DNA from: an uncultured Flavobacteriaceae bacterium
GTDB lineage: Bacteria; Bacteroidota; Bacteroidia; Flavobacteriales; Flavobacteriaceae
Assembly: GCA_905479095.1 (NCBI GenBank)
Contig: CAJQLD010000046.1
Coordinates: 1 to 40,385, forward strand
Direction of reading: 5' to 3'
DNA length: 40,385 nt
In this document: positions 1-7,619 of the stretch, one piece after another
How the letters are laid out: each line of letters opens with the position of its first letter
Numbering within the stretch: position 1 is the stretch's first letter
The notes under the pieces: model-generated
The model's database searches: none
Told to the model about the DNA's origin: nothing
Seen by the model: the letters and a program-made list of their open reading frames with translations, nothing else
Made by a program: the position numbers and the translations under genes

Positions 1-30
1 AAAAAAGGCTCGCAATGCGAGCCTTTTTTT
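1..30. terminator. Bidirectional intrinsic terminator after the aromatic operon
   Basis: Six A, then the arms GGCTCGCA (7-14) and TGCGAGCC (16-23), then seven T. The stem is GC-rich and the A and T runs on both sides let it work on either strand. It lies 3 bp beyond the stop codon of the DAHP synthase/chorismate mutase gene, so it ends the minus-strand operon and could also stop a convergent unit lying left of the window. Confidence 0.9.
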
Positions 31-33
31 ATG

Positions 34-1116
34 TTATTTATTCAAGATTAGTTCTTGATGATTAATGGATTCTTGGTGAACCGCTTTAAACAATTTGAGG
101 ATAAACTCTTCACTCAAATTATGCTGCTCTCCTTCTAAAACCATTTTTCCTAAAATTTCATTCCAACGTTTGCTTTGTAAAACAGCAACATTTTTCTGTT
201 TTTTAAGAGCGCCAATCCCTTCGGCAACCTTCATTCGCTTTCCGATTGTTTCGAGCAATTGATTGTCCATGACATCAATTTGTGTACGCAAGTTTTGAAG
301 TTTGTCGTTATAATCTGCTTCTGGAGTTGATTCTTTTCTGATTTTTAAATCTTTCATGATTTGAATCAATGACGCAGGCGTTACTTGTTGTGCAGCATCA
401 CTCCATGCATTATCAGGATCGTGATGCGTTTCAATCATAAGGCCATCAAAATTCAAGTCTAAGGCTGTTTGAGAGACCTCAAAAATCATATCGCGTTTCC
501 CAGTAATATGAGACGGATCATTGATTAATGGAAGGTCTGGAAACCTAGTTTGAAGCTCAATCGCCATTTGCCATTCTGGTGTGTTTCTATATTTAGTTTT
601 TTCATACGATGAAAACCCTCTGTGAATCACTCCTAAGTTTTTGATATCTGCTGTTGCCAAACGCTCAATTGCACCTAACCACAATGCCAAATCTGGATTC
701 ACTGGGTTTTTAACCAACACAATTTTATCAGTGCCTTGTAAGGCATCTGCAATTTCTTGCACAATAAATGGACTCACGGTCGAACGTGCGCCAATCCAAA
801 GTAAATCGATGTCATGTTCCAAAGCCAATTCAACGTGAGCTCTGTTGGCAACTTCGGTTGCTGTTTTTAAACCGGTCTCCGCTTTTACTTTTTGAAGCCA
901 TTTTAAACCTAATGCCCCAACGCCTTCAAAATTTCCTGGACGGGTCCGTGGTTTCCAAATTCCTGCACGGTAGTAATTAACATCCGTGTCTTTCAGTTCA
1001 TGTGCAATTCTTAACACTTGTTCTTCTGTTTCTGCACTACATGGCCCAGCGATCACCAAAGGGTGGTCTAGGTTTAAGTCGTTTAACCAGTTTCTAAGTT
1101 CTTTTTTGTTTTCCAT
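34..1116 (-). CDS. Bifunctional DAHP synthase / chorismate mutase
   Basis: Catalyses the first shikimate step (phosphoenolpyruvate plus erythrose 4-phosphate to DAHP) and the chorismate to prephenate branch step, in the cytoplasm. Residues 1-260 are a type I-beta, KDO8P-synthase-like barrel with the motif AGPCSAET near residue 23, KPRTRP near 55 and NDPSHITGKRD near 200. Residues about 265-355 form an AroQ-type helical chorismate mutase (LRTQIDVMDNQLL, then GIGALKKQKN). The 360-residue length fits the fused Bacteroidota enzymes, in which the mutase domain is thought to provide feedback control. It is the last gene of the operon, 11 bp after tyrA, and so lies under the pheA attenuator. The call is firm from the motifs; allosteric behaviour is inference from the family. 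Confidence 0.95.
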   Translation of the reverse strand: MENKKELRNWLNDLNLDHPLVIAGPCSAETEEQVLRIAHELKDTDVNYYRAGIWKPRTRPGNFEGVGALGLKWLQKVKAETGLKTATEVANRAHVELALEHDIDLLWIGARSTVSPFIVQEIADALQGTDKIVLVKNPVNPDLALWLGAIERLATADIKNLGVIHRGFSSYEKTKYRNTPEWQMAIELQTRFPDLPLINDPSHITGKRDMIFEVSQTALDLNFDGLMIETHHDPDNAWSDAAQQVTPASLIQIMKDLKIRKESTPEADYNDKLQNLRTQIDVMDNQLLETIGKRMKVAEGIGALKKQKNVAVLQSKRWNEILGKMVLEGEQHNLSEEFILKLFKAVHQESINHQELILNK

Positions 1117-1127
1117 TGTTTCTTTTT

Positions 1128-1979
1128 TTAAGCAATTCCTTTTAATATTTGTTTTATATGATTTGTGTTTTTCATTTCATTGTAGACCGCTTCAAAATCA
1201 TCGTTTTCCATATAGGATTTAAATTGATTTAAATTTTGAATATACTCGGTAAGTGTTTCGATGACATTGGCTTTATTTTGTTCAAAAATAGGGGTCCACA
1301 TGGCAGGTGAACTTTTGGCCAATCGAACCGTAGATTCGAACCCACTGCCAGCCATATCAAAAATATCACGTTCGTTTTTTTCTTTCTCAATCACCGTTTT
1401 TCCCAACATAAAAGAACTGATATGTGATAAATGAGACACATACGCAATGTGCTTATCATGATCTTTAGCAGGCATAAAACGAAGGTGCATTCCCAGTGTT
1501 TTGAAAAGCTCTAAAACGGGTTCGCTCAAAGCAGTGGTCGTTTTATCTAGTTCACAGATAATATTAGTTTTGTTTTTAAAAAGTCCCGTAATCGCTGCGG
1601 AAGGCCCCGAAAATTCAGTTCCTGCAATGGGATGGGTTGCTAAAAATTGAGCACGTCTTGGGTGAGAGGACACAACCTCACAAATCGCTTCTTTGGTTGA
1701 TCCCATATCGATGACGACTGTGTGGTCCGCTATCAATTCTAAAACTTGCGGCAAGACTTTAATCGCTGCGTTTACAGGGATTGCCAACACGACGAGGTCA
1801 GCATCCATCAGGCGATCAAATGTGCCTATTTGATCAATAATACCTAATTCTAATGCGTCTGTTAAGTGTGCTTCATTTTGATCGATTCCTAACACACGAA
1901 CCCCATTGATGTATTGCTTTAAATCTAACGCAAAACTGCCACCAATTAACCCAACCCCTATGATACATACCTGTTTCAT
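1128..1979 (-). CDS. tyrA: Prephenate dehydrogenase
   Basis: NAD(P)-dependent oxidative decarboxylation of prephenate to 4-hydroxyphenylpyruvate, the committed step to tyrosine. The N-terminal Rossmann motif GVGLIGGSFAL starts at residue 7, followed by a TyrA-type region (DMGSTKEAI, THPIAGTEFSGP) and a helical dimerisation half. I chose the ATG at 1979, giving 283 residues, rather than the longer in-frame start at 2024: it puts the Rossmann motif at the very N-terminus, and it overlaps the aminotransferase stop as ATGA (4 bp), the usual form of translational coupling. No ACT domain is visible at the C-terminus. Third gene of the Phe/Tyr operon. Confidence 0.94.
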   Translation of the reverse strand: MKQVCIIGVGLIGGSFALDLKQYINGVRVLGIDQNEAHLTDALELGIIDQIGTFDRLMDADLVVLAIPVNAAIKVLPQVLELIADHTVVIDMGSTKEAICEVVSSHPRRAQFLATHPIAGTEFSGPSAAITGLFKNKTNIICELDKTTTALSEPVLELFKTLGMHLRFMPAKDHDKHIAYVSHLSHISSFMLGKTVIEKEKNERDIFDMAGSGFESTVRLAKSSPAMWTPIFEQNKANVIETLTEYIQNLNQFKSYMENDDFEAVYNEMKNTNHIKQILKGIA

Positions 1980-3118
1980 AAGACTCGATTTATTGCAGAT
2001 TGAATACTTTCTTTTGGGGCACATAATGAAAACCGAATGTAACCTTCACCATTGCTGCCAAAGATGGTTCCTGGCGCAATAAATATATGATGCTCTTGTA
2101 ATATTTGATCAATAAAGACTTCCGAACTCAGGCCTGTAGGTAATTTGGCCCATACAAACATTCCTGAAGTATTGGTTTCAAACGTACAGTTGAGAGCAGT
2201 GGCTAATTTCCAAACCAGTTCTCGACGTTCTGTATAGATTTTATTTAGGTCGTTAAACCAGTTTTTTGAACTATTTAAAGCTTCAATCGCCCCTTTTTGA
2301 ATGCCGTAAAACATTCCTGAGTCCATATTGCTTTTCACTTTAATAACGTTGTTTAAATGCCCTGCTGATCCCGTCAACATGCCAACACGCCATCCAGCCA
2401 TATTGAAGGTTTTGCTTAAAGAATTCAGCTCTAAACACACCTCTTTTGCGCCTTCAATATTGAAAATACTAGACGGTTGATCATTTAGAATGAAACTATA
2501 GGGATTGTCATTAATGAGTAAAATAGCATGTTTTTTTGCAAAATCAACCAATGCTTTTAACACCTTTTGATCTGCTAGGGTTCCAGTAGGCATGTGTGGA
2601 TAATTGACCCACATTATTTTAACCTTAGAGACATCCATTTCTTCAAGAGCTGCTAAATCTGGCTGCCAATTAGAACTTGCTTTTAAATCATAAAAAACAG
2701 GCGTCGCTCCCACTAATTTAGTCACTGAAGTGTAGGTTGGATATCCTGGATTCGGGATTAACACGGCATCGCCTTCATTGAGATACGCCATTGAAATGTG
2801 CATAATCCCTTCTTTACTTCCAATAAGAGGTAAAACTTCGTTTTCGGGATTCAGAGCGACCTTATAATGTGTTTGGTAAAATTTGGCCATGGCTTCCCGC
2901 AATGCTGGCAGCCCTTGGTAACTTTGATATTTATGTGCTGTGGGGTCTGTGAGGCTTTCGGTAATGGCAGAAATAACGGCCTTTGGTGGTGCCAAATCTG
3001 GACTACCAATTCCTAAATTAATGATCGGGGCGCCTGCAGCTTTGAGCGCATTGACTTCCCTTAATTTCTTAGAAAAGTAGTATTCTTCAACGGTATGTAA
3101 TCGATTGGCAGTGACCAT
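1976..3118 (-). CDS. PLP-dependent class I/II aminotransferase, probably aromatic
   Basis: Fold-type I aminotransferase of 380 residues. Visible motifs are NLGIGSPDLAPP near 35, the PNPGYPTY segment near 122, NDNPYSFI near 203, the PLP lysine in NSLSKTFNMAGWRVG near 235, and IRFSLC near the C-terminus. The family also covers aspartate and LL-diaminopimelate aminotransferases. Its position between prephenate dehydratase and prephenate dehydrogenase makes conversion of phenylpyruvate and 4-hydroxyphenylpyruvate to Phe and Tyr the natural role, but that specificity is inferred from context. Its ATG overlaps the pheA TAA by one base and its own stop overlaps tyrA by 4 bp. Confidence 0.9.
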   Translation of the reverse strand: MVTANRLHTVEEYYFSKKLREVNALKAAGAPIINLGIGSPDLAPPKAVISAITESLTDPTAHKYQSYQGLPALREAMAKFYQTHYKVALNPENEVLPLIGSKEGIMHISMAYLNEGDAVLIPNPGYPTYTSVTKLVGATPVFYDLKASSNWQPDLAALEEMDVSKVKIMWVNYPHMPTGTLADQKVLKALVDFAKKHAILLINDNPYSFILNDQPSSIFNIEGAKEVCLELNSLSKTFNMAGWRVGMLTGSAGHLNNVIKVKSNMDSGMFYGIQKGAIEALNSSKNWFNDLNKIYTERRELVWKLATALNCTFETNTSGMFVWAKLPTGLSSEVFIDQILQEHHIFIAPGTIFGSNGEGYIRFSLCAPKESIQSAINRVL

Positions 3119-3945
3119 TATTTTTTGGCGTTTTTATATTCTCCTAAAATTTTAAATTCTTCAGCCATGATTTTCATAATGGCTTTCCCTTTTTCGTAAT
3201 CGGAGTAGTCCTCAAATGTAATGTCTACAAAAAAAGCATATTTCCAAGGGGTGTCAATTTTTGGTAATGATTGTATTTTTGTTAAATTTAAATTACAATC
3301 ACTCATCACGTTAAGCATGGCAGCTAAACTTCCACGTTTGTGATCTAAAAGAAATTTTACAGAAGCTTTACTAATGTTTTCTACATTTTGTAAAATTGGA
3401 TCTCTTTCGACAATCACAAATCGAGTTTCGTTATGCTTGATGGTTTGAATACTTTTGGCCAAAATCTCTAAATCAAAAATATTAGCGGCCTCCAAACTTG
3501 CAATCGCTGCAATTCCTTGAAACTGATATTTTGAAATTCGTTTCGCAACCTCCGCAGTATCCGTGTCTTCAATTAACTTTATATGTGGATACTGTTTAAA
3601 AAAATCTTTGCATTGTAATAATGCCATTGGATGTGAAAAAACTTCTTTGATATCTTCTATCGACTGGCCTTTTAGCGCCATCAAATTATGTTGAATCTCT
3701 AAAAAATATTCGCCTGTAATGTGTAAATCTTGATCATTGATATGCGCATAGTTTGGAATGATAGACCCTGCAATTGAATTCTCTAATGCCATCACAGCAA
3801 TATCTGAGGTCTTGGACAACAAGCTATCGACCACTTCACTAAATGAAAGATAGGGTTGCACTTCCACAGCTTCCTCAAAATACGTTTGAGAAACGATGTG
3901 ATGAAATGATCCTTCAATTCCTTGTATGGCTACTTTTTTTGTCAT
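3118..3945 (-). CDS. pheA: Prephenate dehydratase with C-terminal ACT domain
   Basis: Converts prephenate to phenylpyruvate. Residues 1-180 are the dehydratase domain, beginning VAIQGIEGSFHH and ending in the TRF motif of NETRFVIVERD near 172. Residues about 190-270 are an ACT domain (GSLAAMLNVMSDCNLNLTKIQ, then WKYAFFVDI) that in this family binds phenylalanine as feedback inhibitor. It is a stand-alone dehydratase of normal length (275 residues), not the enterobacterial mutase fusion. It is the first structural gene of the operon. Its ATG directly follows the T run of an intrinsic terminator and has no Shine-Dalgarno site, so expression of the whole operon must pass the leader attenuator at 3946-4079. 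Confidence 0.95.
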   Translation of the reverse strand: MTKKVAIQGIEGSFHHIVSQTYFEEAVEVQPYLSFSEVVDSLLSKTSDIAVMALENSIAGSIIPNYAHINDQDLHITGEYFLEIQHNLMALKGQSIEDIKEVFSHPMALLQCKDFFKQYPHIKLIEDTDTAEVAKRISKYQFQGIAAIASLEAANIFDLEILAKSIQTIKHNETRFVIVERDPILQNVENISKASVKFLLDHKRGSLAAMLNVMSDCNLNLTKIQSLPKIDTPWKYAFFVDITFEDYSDYEKGKAIMKIMAEEFKILGEYKNAKK

Positions 3946-3974
3946 AAAAAAAAATCCCGATGTTTACATCGAGA
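3946..3974 (-). terminator. Attenuator terminator hairpin in the pheA leader
   Basis: Read on the minus strand, TCTCGATGT (3974-3966), two A, ACATCGGGA (3963-3955) and nine T end directly against the pheA ATG. The stem has nine possible pairs with one G-T wobble. It sits upstream of the operon rather than after a gene, so it can only act as a regulated or partial stop. Its 5' arm overlaps GTCTCG (3975-3970), which can pair instead with CGAGAC (4020-4015) inside the leader ORF. Confidence 0.85.
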
Positions 3975-4020
3975 CTTATATTTAAAATTTATATTGATAA
4001 ATTACATACACAGCGTCTCG
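3970..4020 (-). promoter_or_regulatory. Antiterminator pairing of the aromatic attenuator
   Basis: On the minus strand CGAGAC at 4020-4015 is an exact complement of GTCTCG at 3975-3970. The loop between them contains its own 7-bp hairpin, AATTTAT (4003-3997) with ATAAATT (3992-3986), which brings the two arms together. The downstream arm shares bases with the 5' arm of the terminator, so the two structures exclude each other. The upstream arm lies 11 to 16 nt before the leader stop codon, where a ribosome finishing the leader would cover it, and just beyond the reach of a ribosome stalled on the Phe codons. The pairings are seen in the sequence; the mechanism is inferred by analogy with enterobacterial phe and trp leaders. 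Confidence 0.75.
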
Positions 4021-4079
4021 TTCTTTTTTCTAAAAAAGAAATAGTAAAAGCTATAAAAAATGTAATTAACTGTGGTCAT
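4002..4079 (-). CDS. Aromatic leader peptide, 25 residues, attenuator sensor
   Basis: A short minus-strand ORF with ATG at 4079-4077 and TAA at 4004-4002. It encodes 25 residues, of which five are Phe and four are Tyr; residues 8-16 read FYSFYYFFF, so eight of nine consecutive codons are aromatic. Phe and Tyr are the end products of the four-gene operon that follows. The ORF ends 28 nt before the terminator stem and holds the antiterminator arm in codons 20-22. No Shine-Dalgarno is visible, as is normal in Bacteroidota. I read it as the sensor of a ribosome-mediated attenuator: scarcity of charged Phe or Tyr tRNA stalls the ribosome, the antiterminator forms and the operon is transcribed. Translation itself is not shown, but chance clustering of these codons at this place seems unlikely. 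Confidence 0.82.
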   Translation of the reverse strand: MTTVNYIFYSFYYFFFRKKNETLCM

Positions 4080-4097
4080 AGTTGTTTAACTGAAAAG

Positions 4098-4105
4098 CTA
4101 AAGTA
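4098..4105 (-). promoter_or_regulatory. Candidate -7 box for the Phe/Tyr operon
   Basis: The minus strand reads TACTTTAG, close to the Bacteroidota -7 consensus TAnnTTTG, 18 nt upstream of the leader ATG. No clear TTG -33 box is seen at the usual spacing, so this is tentative. The rest of 4106-4301 is AT-rich and shows no gene. It holds a segment at 4146-4167 that resembles half of the etf palindrome at 24312. Confidence 0.4.
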
Positions 4106-4301
4106 TATATATTTTTTAGAAATTAAAACTTAATTTCTTTTTTTTATGCATTGTGTAGGAAATTTATAGATAATTCAATGAAAAGTAGCCAATAATCGAT
4201 AAAATATATTTTTAAGTCCTTTTTTTCACGAATTAATTTAGATGTTTTTCGAACGACTTGGCTTAGAACAAGCTCTAAATGTGCTGCTTAGTGCATCTAG
4301 A

Positions 4302-5048
4302 TTAATCCAAAAACAACAACTGACCTGTGTAATATTGCTCAAGTTCCACGACTGGCGGCCTCTGAACACTGATGACATCCCCGACACTTCGGATATCGAC
4401 TGTTAAGGATTGTTGCGGATTGACGGTAATATCGTGACTGCTTCTTTGGAATATTTTTACGTGCTGGGCTATTAAATCGGCGCCTTTAAATTCACACAAA
4501 CCCGCGTAAAAGCCTATAGTCAGCGTTTCTACCGTTCCAGAAATGTTAAATGAAGAAAGGTTATTGGCAATGACACTGAGGCTTTGGGTGTCTATAGTCA
4601 GCTTGAAATCGCCTGAACTTAGGTAATTCGAATTAAAATTCTCTGAGACAAGTGCCAGGCTTTCAAAATTCAAAACCCCTTCCGACGACGTTAAATATTG
4701 TGTACTACTTCTAATTCCTTTCAAAGCCGGTGTGGTTACGATCATTTTGGTTAGCCCAAAATCTCTTACGTAATTACAACTGTTGGTGTTGGACAGTTGG
4801 AGTTCATGATCCACCACTACGACTTCAATAGTACCAAGCAAGTTTTCCCCTGTTTGAATTTCTACTTTATAATCGTGTCCTTGTTTAACCACCAATTTAA
4901 TATCTCGGTTGACTAAAATTCTCTCAAAAGCTTCCACGTTCAAAACTTGAACTACCGGCGCACCTGCGGTTTGAATACAGTCCCAAGCGTCTTCTTTATC
5001 ACAAGAAAAGAACATTAAAAGTAGGAGTGTATAAAATAATTGTTTCAT
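4302..5048 (-). CDS. Head-GIN domain lipoprotein (DUF2807 type)
   Basis: A 248-residue exported lipoprotein. The start at 5048 gives a type II signal peptide, MKQLFYTLLLLMFFSC, with the lipid-bearing Cys at residue 16 followed by acidic residues; the longer in-frame start at 5096 would bury that signal. The body is a beta-solenoid of short strands typical of the family: FERILVNRDIKLVVKQG, then YKVEIQTGENLLGTIEVVV, then repeated FESLAL, SLSVIANNLSSFNISG and VETLTIGF turns. These proteins are common and uncharacterised in Flavobacteria; a role in the outer envelope is inferred from the lipobox. It starts one base after the PagL-like gene stops, so the two are probably cotranscribed. Confidence 0.82.
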   Translation of the reverse strand: MKQLFYTLLLLMFFSCDKEDAWDCIQTAGAPVVQVLNVEAFERILVNRDIKLVVKQGHDYKVEIQTGENLLGTIEVVVVDHELQLSNTNSCNYVRDFGLTKMIVTTPALKGIRSSTQYLTSSEGVLNFESLALVSENFNSNYLSSGDFKLTIDTQSLSVIANNLSSFNISGTVETLTIGFYAGLCEFKGADLIAQHVKIFQRSSHDITVNPQQSLTVDIRSVGDVISVQRPPVVELEQYYTGQLLFLD

Positions 5049-5049
5049 G

Positions 5050-6141
5050 TTATAGACGGATTCCAATTCCAAATTCGAGTGCTTCTGCGTTAGCAATATG
5101 GGATTTTATGGTAAAAGCTCCAAACCATTGTTTACTAAAATAATATTTTAAACCAAGTCTGTTATATATACGACCTTCATAATCAAAAGGATAATATAGA
5201 TAATAACCGGTCTGTGCTACCACCGACCATTTATTTATAAATAATTCATAGCCTAGAAAACCTCCAATACGTTTATAATCGGCATTAGGATCCGAAGGCT
5301 CTTCAGGGAAAGCCACACTTCGATACTTAATTTCTTCCTTTAAAGCATAAGAGAAAAATGCATCGACTCCAAATTGAAGCGCGCTGAAAAAATTAAAACG
5401 CTTCTCAGCATAAGCAGAAAACGTATAAAAAGGGTATTGTTTACTTCCGACCACATCAGTTTGGTTGATCCCAGAGCGCAGCACAAAATTATAGTTTAAA
5501 GCTTTAGAAACTTCAGCCATTTCAGGAGGTGCTTCGTAGATTATTTCCTTGGTATCTAAATCATAATTTATTCCAATATTAAATGCAATGGTATTCACAC
5601 TTGTGTTGGGTGCTTTAAAACTTCCATTGGAGGTGTGAAAGAAAACCAAGCCCGATTGAATGCCGATTGGACCAAGTACGTTTGGTTTTTTATAGTTGAG
5701 CATCAGATATGGACTGCCTAATAGTTTCGACCCAAATGCAATATTTTTTGGGTTGGAGGTTTTATCATACGGGTTGGTTGCGACCACAAAGCCTTGACCT
5801 ACGCGCAACATCAATCGGCGTTTGAGAAAGTAAAAATTAAAGTGCCCATAAAACCCAAAGGTGCTCCCAAGCACCTCATTTTTTAAATCTTGATACATAA
5901 AAGAAGCTCCAAAATCCGGGTAATTATAGCGGTGTTCCCAATCCTTTTTTCCGTTGGTTCGGTGGTTCCAGCCAACGATAACCCCTTCTGGATGGCCTTG
6001 AATGAGATGCAGTATGTCCGTATTATGAAGTGGGATCGTTCCTTTAAAATAGTTAATATCTAAATAGGTGCTACTGGACTTATTTTGTGAAGAACCCACA
6101 AAGCAAGAAACAATAAAACACCAAAGAAGCAAACGTTGCAT
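5050..6141 (-). CDS. Acyloxyacyl hydrolase, PagL-like lipid A deacylase family
   Basis: A 363-residue outer membrane protein with a Sec signal (MQRLLLWCFIVSCFVGSSQ). The family removes a 3-O-linked acyl chain from lipid A at the outer membrane surface. The PagL-type active-site motif HTSN is at residues 169-172, inside FFHTSNGSFKAPNTSVNTIAF, with the His and Ser in the expected H-x-S spacing. The second half is a run of amphipathic strands ending YYFSKQWFGAFTIKSHIANAEALEFGIGIRL, a typical barrel terminus. It is longer than PagL itself, as flavobacterial members are. Actual deacylase activity is inferred from the family. A good TTG / TATTTTTG promoter lies just upstream. Confidence 0.8.
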   Translation of the reverse strand: MQRLLLWCFIVSCFVGSSQNKSSSTYLDINYFKGTIPLHNTDILHLIQGHPEGVIVGWNHRTNGKKDWEHRYNYPDFGASFMYQDLKNEVLGSTFGFYGHFNFYFLKRRLMLRVGQGFVVATNPYDKTSNPKNIAFGSKLLGSPYLMLNYKKPNVLGPIGIQSGLVFFHTSNGSFKAPNTSVNTIAFNIGINYDLDTKEIIYEAPPEMAEVSKALNYNFVLRSGINQTDVVGSKQYPFYTFSAYAEKRFNFFSALQFGVDAFFSYALKEEIKYRSVAFPEEPSDPNADYKRIGGFLGYELFINKWSVVAQTGYYLYYPFDYEGRIYNRLGLKYYFSKQWFGAFTIKSHIANAEALEFGIGIRL

Positions 6142-6159
6142 TTCAATTTAATTAGATCG

Positions 6160-6188
6160 CAAAAATAAACGAAATAAATTATTGTCAA
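6160..6188 (-). promoter_or_regulatory. Bacteroidota-type promoter for the PagL-like/GIN operon
   Basis: On the minus strand TTG (6188-6186) is followed after 18 nt by TATTTTTG (6167-6160), a match to the -33 TTG and -7 TAnnTTTG pattern. The -7 box is 18 nt before the ATG at 6141. This is the best-formed promoter in the window. Confidence 0.7.
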
Positions 6189-6234
6189 TATAAAACCATT
6201 AGATATAAAGTTTTTTTATTCATTCTATATTCAG

Positions 6235-6242
6235 TAAATTTG
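6235..6242 (+). promoter_or_regulatory. -7 promoter box for metK
   Basis: TAAATTTG matches TAnnTTTG. A transcript starting 6 to 10 nt downstream would begin just at the first stem of the riboswitch candidate (6254), which supports both calls. The -33 region (6211-6217) is a T run without a clear TTG. Confidence 0.55.
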
Positions 6243-6253
6243 CATCATCATTA

Positions 6254-6304
6254 GAGGACAAATTTGATCTGATTGCAACCTCATTAAAAAAAAGCTAAAG
6301 CAGT
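6254..6304 (+). ncRNA. SAM-II-like riboswitch in the metK leader
   Basis: The layout matches the SAM-II pseudoknot aptamer as I remember it. A short P1 stem, GAGG (6254-6257) with CCTC (6279-6282), encloses a loop containing AAATTTGATCTGATTGCA, in which ATTTGA and ATTGCA correspond to the conserved SAM-binding strand. A 10-nt A-rich linker follows, then AGCTAAAGCAG (6293-6303). AGCTAAA is the second conserved strand, GC (6294-6295) can pair back to GC (6275-6276), and CAG (6301-6303) can pair with CTG (6269-6271) as the second pseudoknot helix. P1 is only 4 bp with a few unpaired bases inside, so a variant subtype is possible. A SAM sensor ahead of SAM synthetase makes biological sense. Assigned by eye; a covariance-model search would decide. 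Confidence 0.72.
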
Positions 6305-6331
6305 AAACACTACTCCACCAGCTCTGCAATC
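6271..6331 (+). promoter_or_regulatory. Possible anti-aptamer pairing of the metK riboswitch
   Basis: GATTGCA (6271-6277), part of the proposed ligand-binding strand, is an exact 7-bp complement of TGCAATC (6325-6331), 28 nt before the metK ATG. The two uses of GATTGCA exclude each other, giving a simple way for SAM binding to change the structure of the metK 5' region. Whether it acts on transcription or translation cannot be told; no convincing terminator is present. Confidence 0.4.
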
Positions 6332-6359
6332 CAATTTTTGTTCTCATAAAACACTGTTT

Positions 6360-7613
6360 ATGAGTTATTTATTTACATCCGAAAGCGTTTCAGAAGGCCA
6401 TCCAGACAAGGTTGCAGACCAAATTAGCGACGCCCTAATCGACCATTTTTTAGCCTTTGACCCCGATTCAAAAGTGGCCTGTGAAACACTGGTTACAACA
6501 GGTCAAGTTTTTTTAGCTGGAGAGGTTAAATCAAAAACGTATTTGGATGTGCAAAAAATTGCACGCGATACTATCAATAAAATTGGATATACCAAAGGGG
6601 AGTATATGTTTGACGGCAATTCTTGTGGCGTTCTTTCTGCCATTCATGAGCAGTCGGAAGATATCAACAGAGGTGTGGACAGAGGAAGTGAAGAAGAACA
6701 AGGCGCTGGCGATCAAGGAATGATGTTTGGATATGCTACCAATGAAACCGAAAACTATATGCCGTTGGCATTGGACTTATCGCATCGAATATTGATCGAA
6801 TTAGCAGCCATGCGCCGCGAAGGCACCGAAATTTCTTATATAAGACCCGATTCTAAAAGTCAGGTTACGATTGAATACGATGACGATAATACGCCAAAAC
6901 GTATTGATGCGATTGTCATTTCTACGCAACATGATGATTTTGACGAAGAAACCGCTATGTTGGCTACCATTCGTGAAGATTTAAAAACGAAATTAATACC
7001 AAGAGTCGTAGCAAAACTGCCTGCTCAGATTCAAGAATTATTTAATGATCAAATCACCTATCATATCAATCCAACCGGTAAATTTGTAATTGGAGGCCCA
7101 CACGGCGACACCGGTCTTACGGGGCGAAAGATTATCGTGGATACCTACGGTGGTAAAGGTGCTCATGGTGGTGGGGCTTTTTCCGGGAAAGACCCTAGCA
7201 AGGTGGACCGTAGTGCCGCCTATGCAACCCGTCATATTGCCAAAAATATGGTTGCTGCTGGAATTTGCTCAGAAGTTTTAGTACAAGTGAGTTATGCCAT
7301 TGGTGTGGCAGAACCGATGGGTGTCTTTATAGATACTTATGGCACCTGCACTTTTAATTTAACAGATGGTGAAATTGCTGATAAGATCTCAAAACTATTT
7401 GATTTACGACCAGCTGCGATCGAAAAACGATTAAAACTTCGAAGTCCAATTTATAGCGAAACTGCTGCTTATGGACATATGGGTCGTGAACCTAAAACGG
7501 TGAGCAAAACATTTCACCAACCGAATGGCGAAAGTTTATCCTTAGATGTTGAATTGTTTACGTGGGAAAAACTGGATTATGTGAATGTGATTAAAGATGC
7601 TTTTGAAATTTAA
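6360..7613 (+). CDS. metK: S-adenosylmethionine synthetase
   Basis: Forms S-adenosylmethionine from methionine and ATP in the cytoplasm. The protein is 417 residues, slightly longer than the usual 380-400. Motifs in order: [11 protein letters not shown] (residues 8-18), [15 protein letters not shown] near 116-130, a central domain with [22 protein letters not shown], and the phosphate-binding [19 protein letters not shown]. The ATG at 6360 gives the canonical N-terminus [20 protein letters not shown]. It stands alone with its own promoter and the riboswitch candidate, and converges with the next gene with only 6 bp between stops. Confidence 0.98.
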   Translation: MSYLFTSESVSEGHPDKVADQISDALIDHFLAFDPDSKVACETLVTTGQVFLAGEVKSKTYLDVQKIARDTINKIGYTKGEYMFDGNSCGVLSAIHEQSEDINRGVDRGSEEEQGAGDQGMMFGYATNETENYMPLALDLSHRILIELAAMRREGTEISYIRPDSKSQVTIEYDDDNTPKRIDAIVISTQHDDFDEETAMLATIREDLKTKLIPRVVAKLPAQIQELFNDQITYHINPTGKFVIGGPHGDTGLTGRKIIVDTYGGKGAHGGGAFSGKDPSKVDRSAAYATRHIAKNMVAAGICSEVLVQVSYAIGVAEPMGVFIDTYGTCTFNLTDGEIADKISKLFDLRPAAIEKRLKLRSPIYSETAAYGHMGREPKTVSKTFHQPNGESLSLDVELFTWEKLDYVNVIKDAFEI

Positions 7614-7619
7614 TTGATT

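Noticed and set aside
4274-4301. Imperfect hairpin TCTAGATG / CATTTAGA just after the head-GIN lipoprotein stop
   Set aside because: It has 8 pairs with a G-T wobble and a 12-nt loop, but no T run follows on the minus strand, so I do not call it a terminator.
6300-6327. GCAG...CTGC hairpin as a terminator for the metK riboswitch
   Set aside because: Only four pairs around a 20-nt loop, followed after several bases by five T; too weak to support a transcription terminator.
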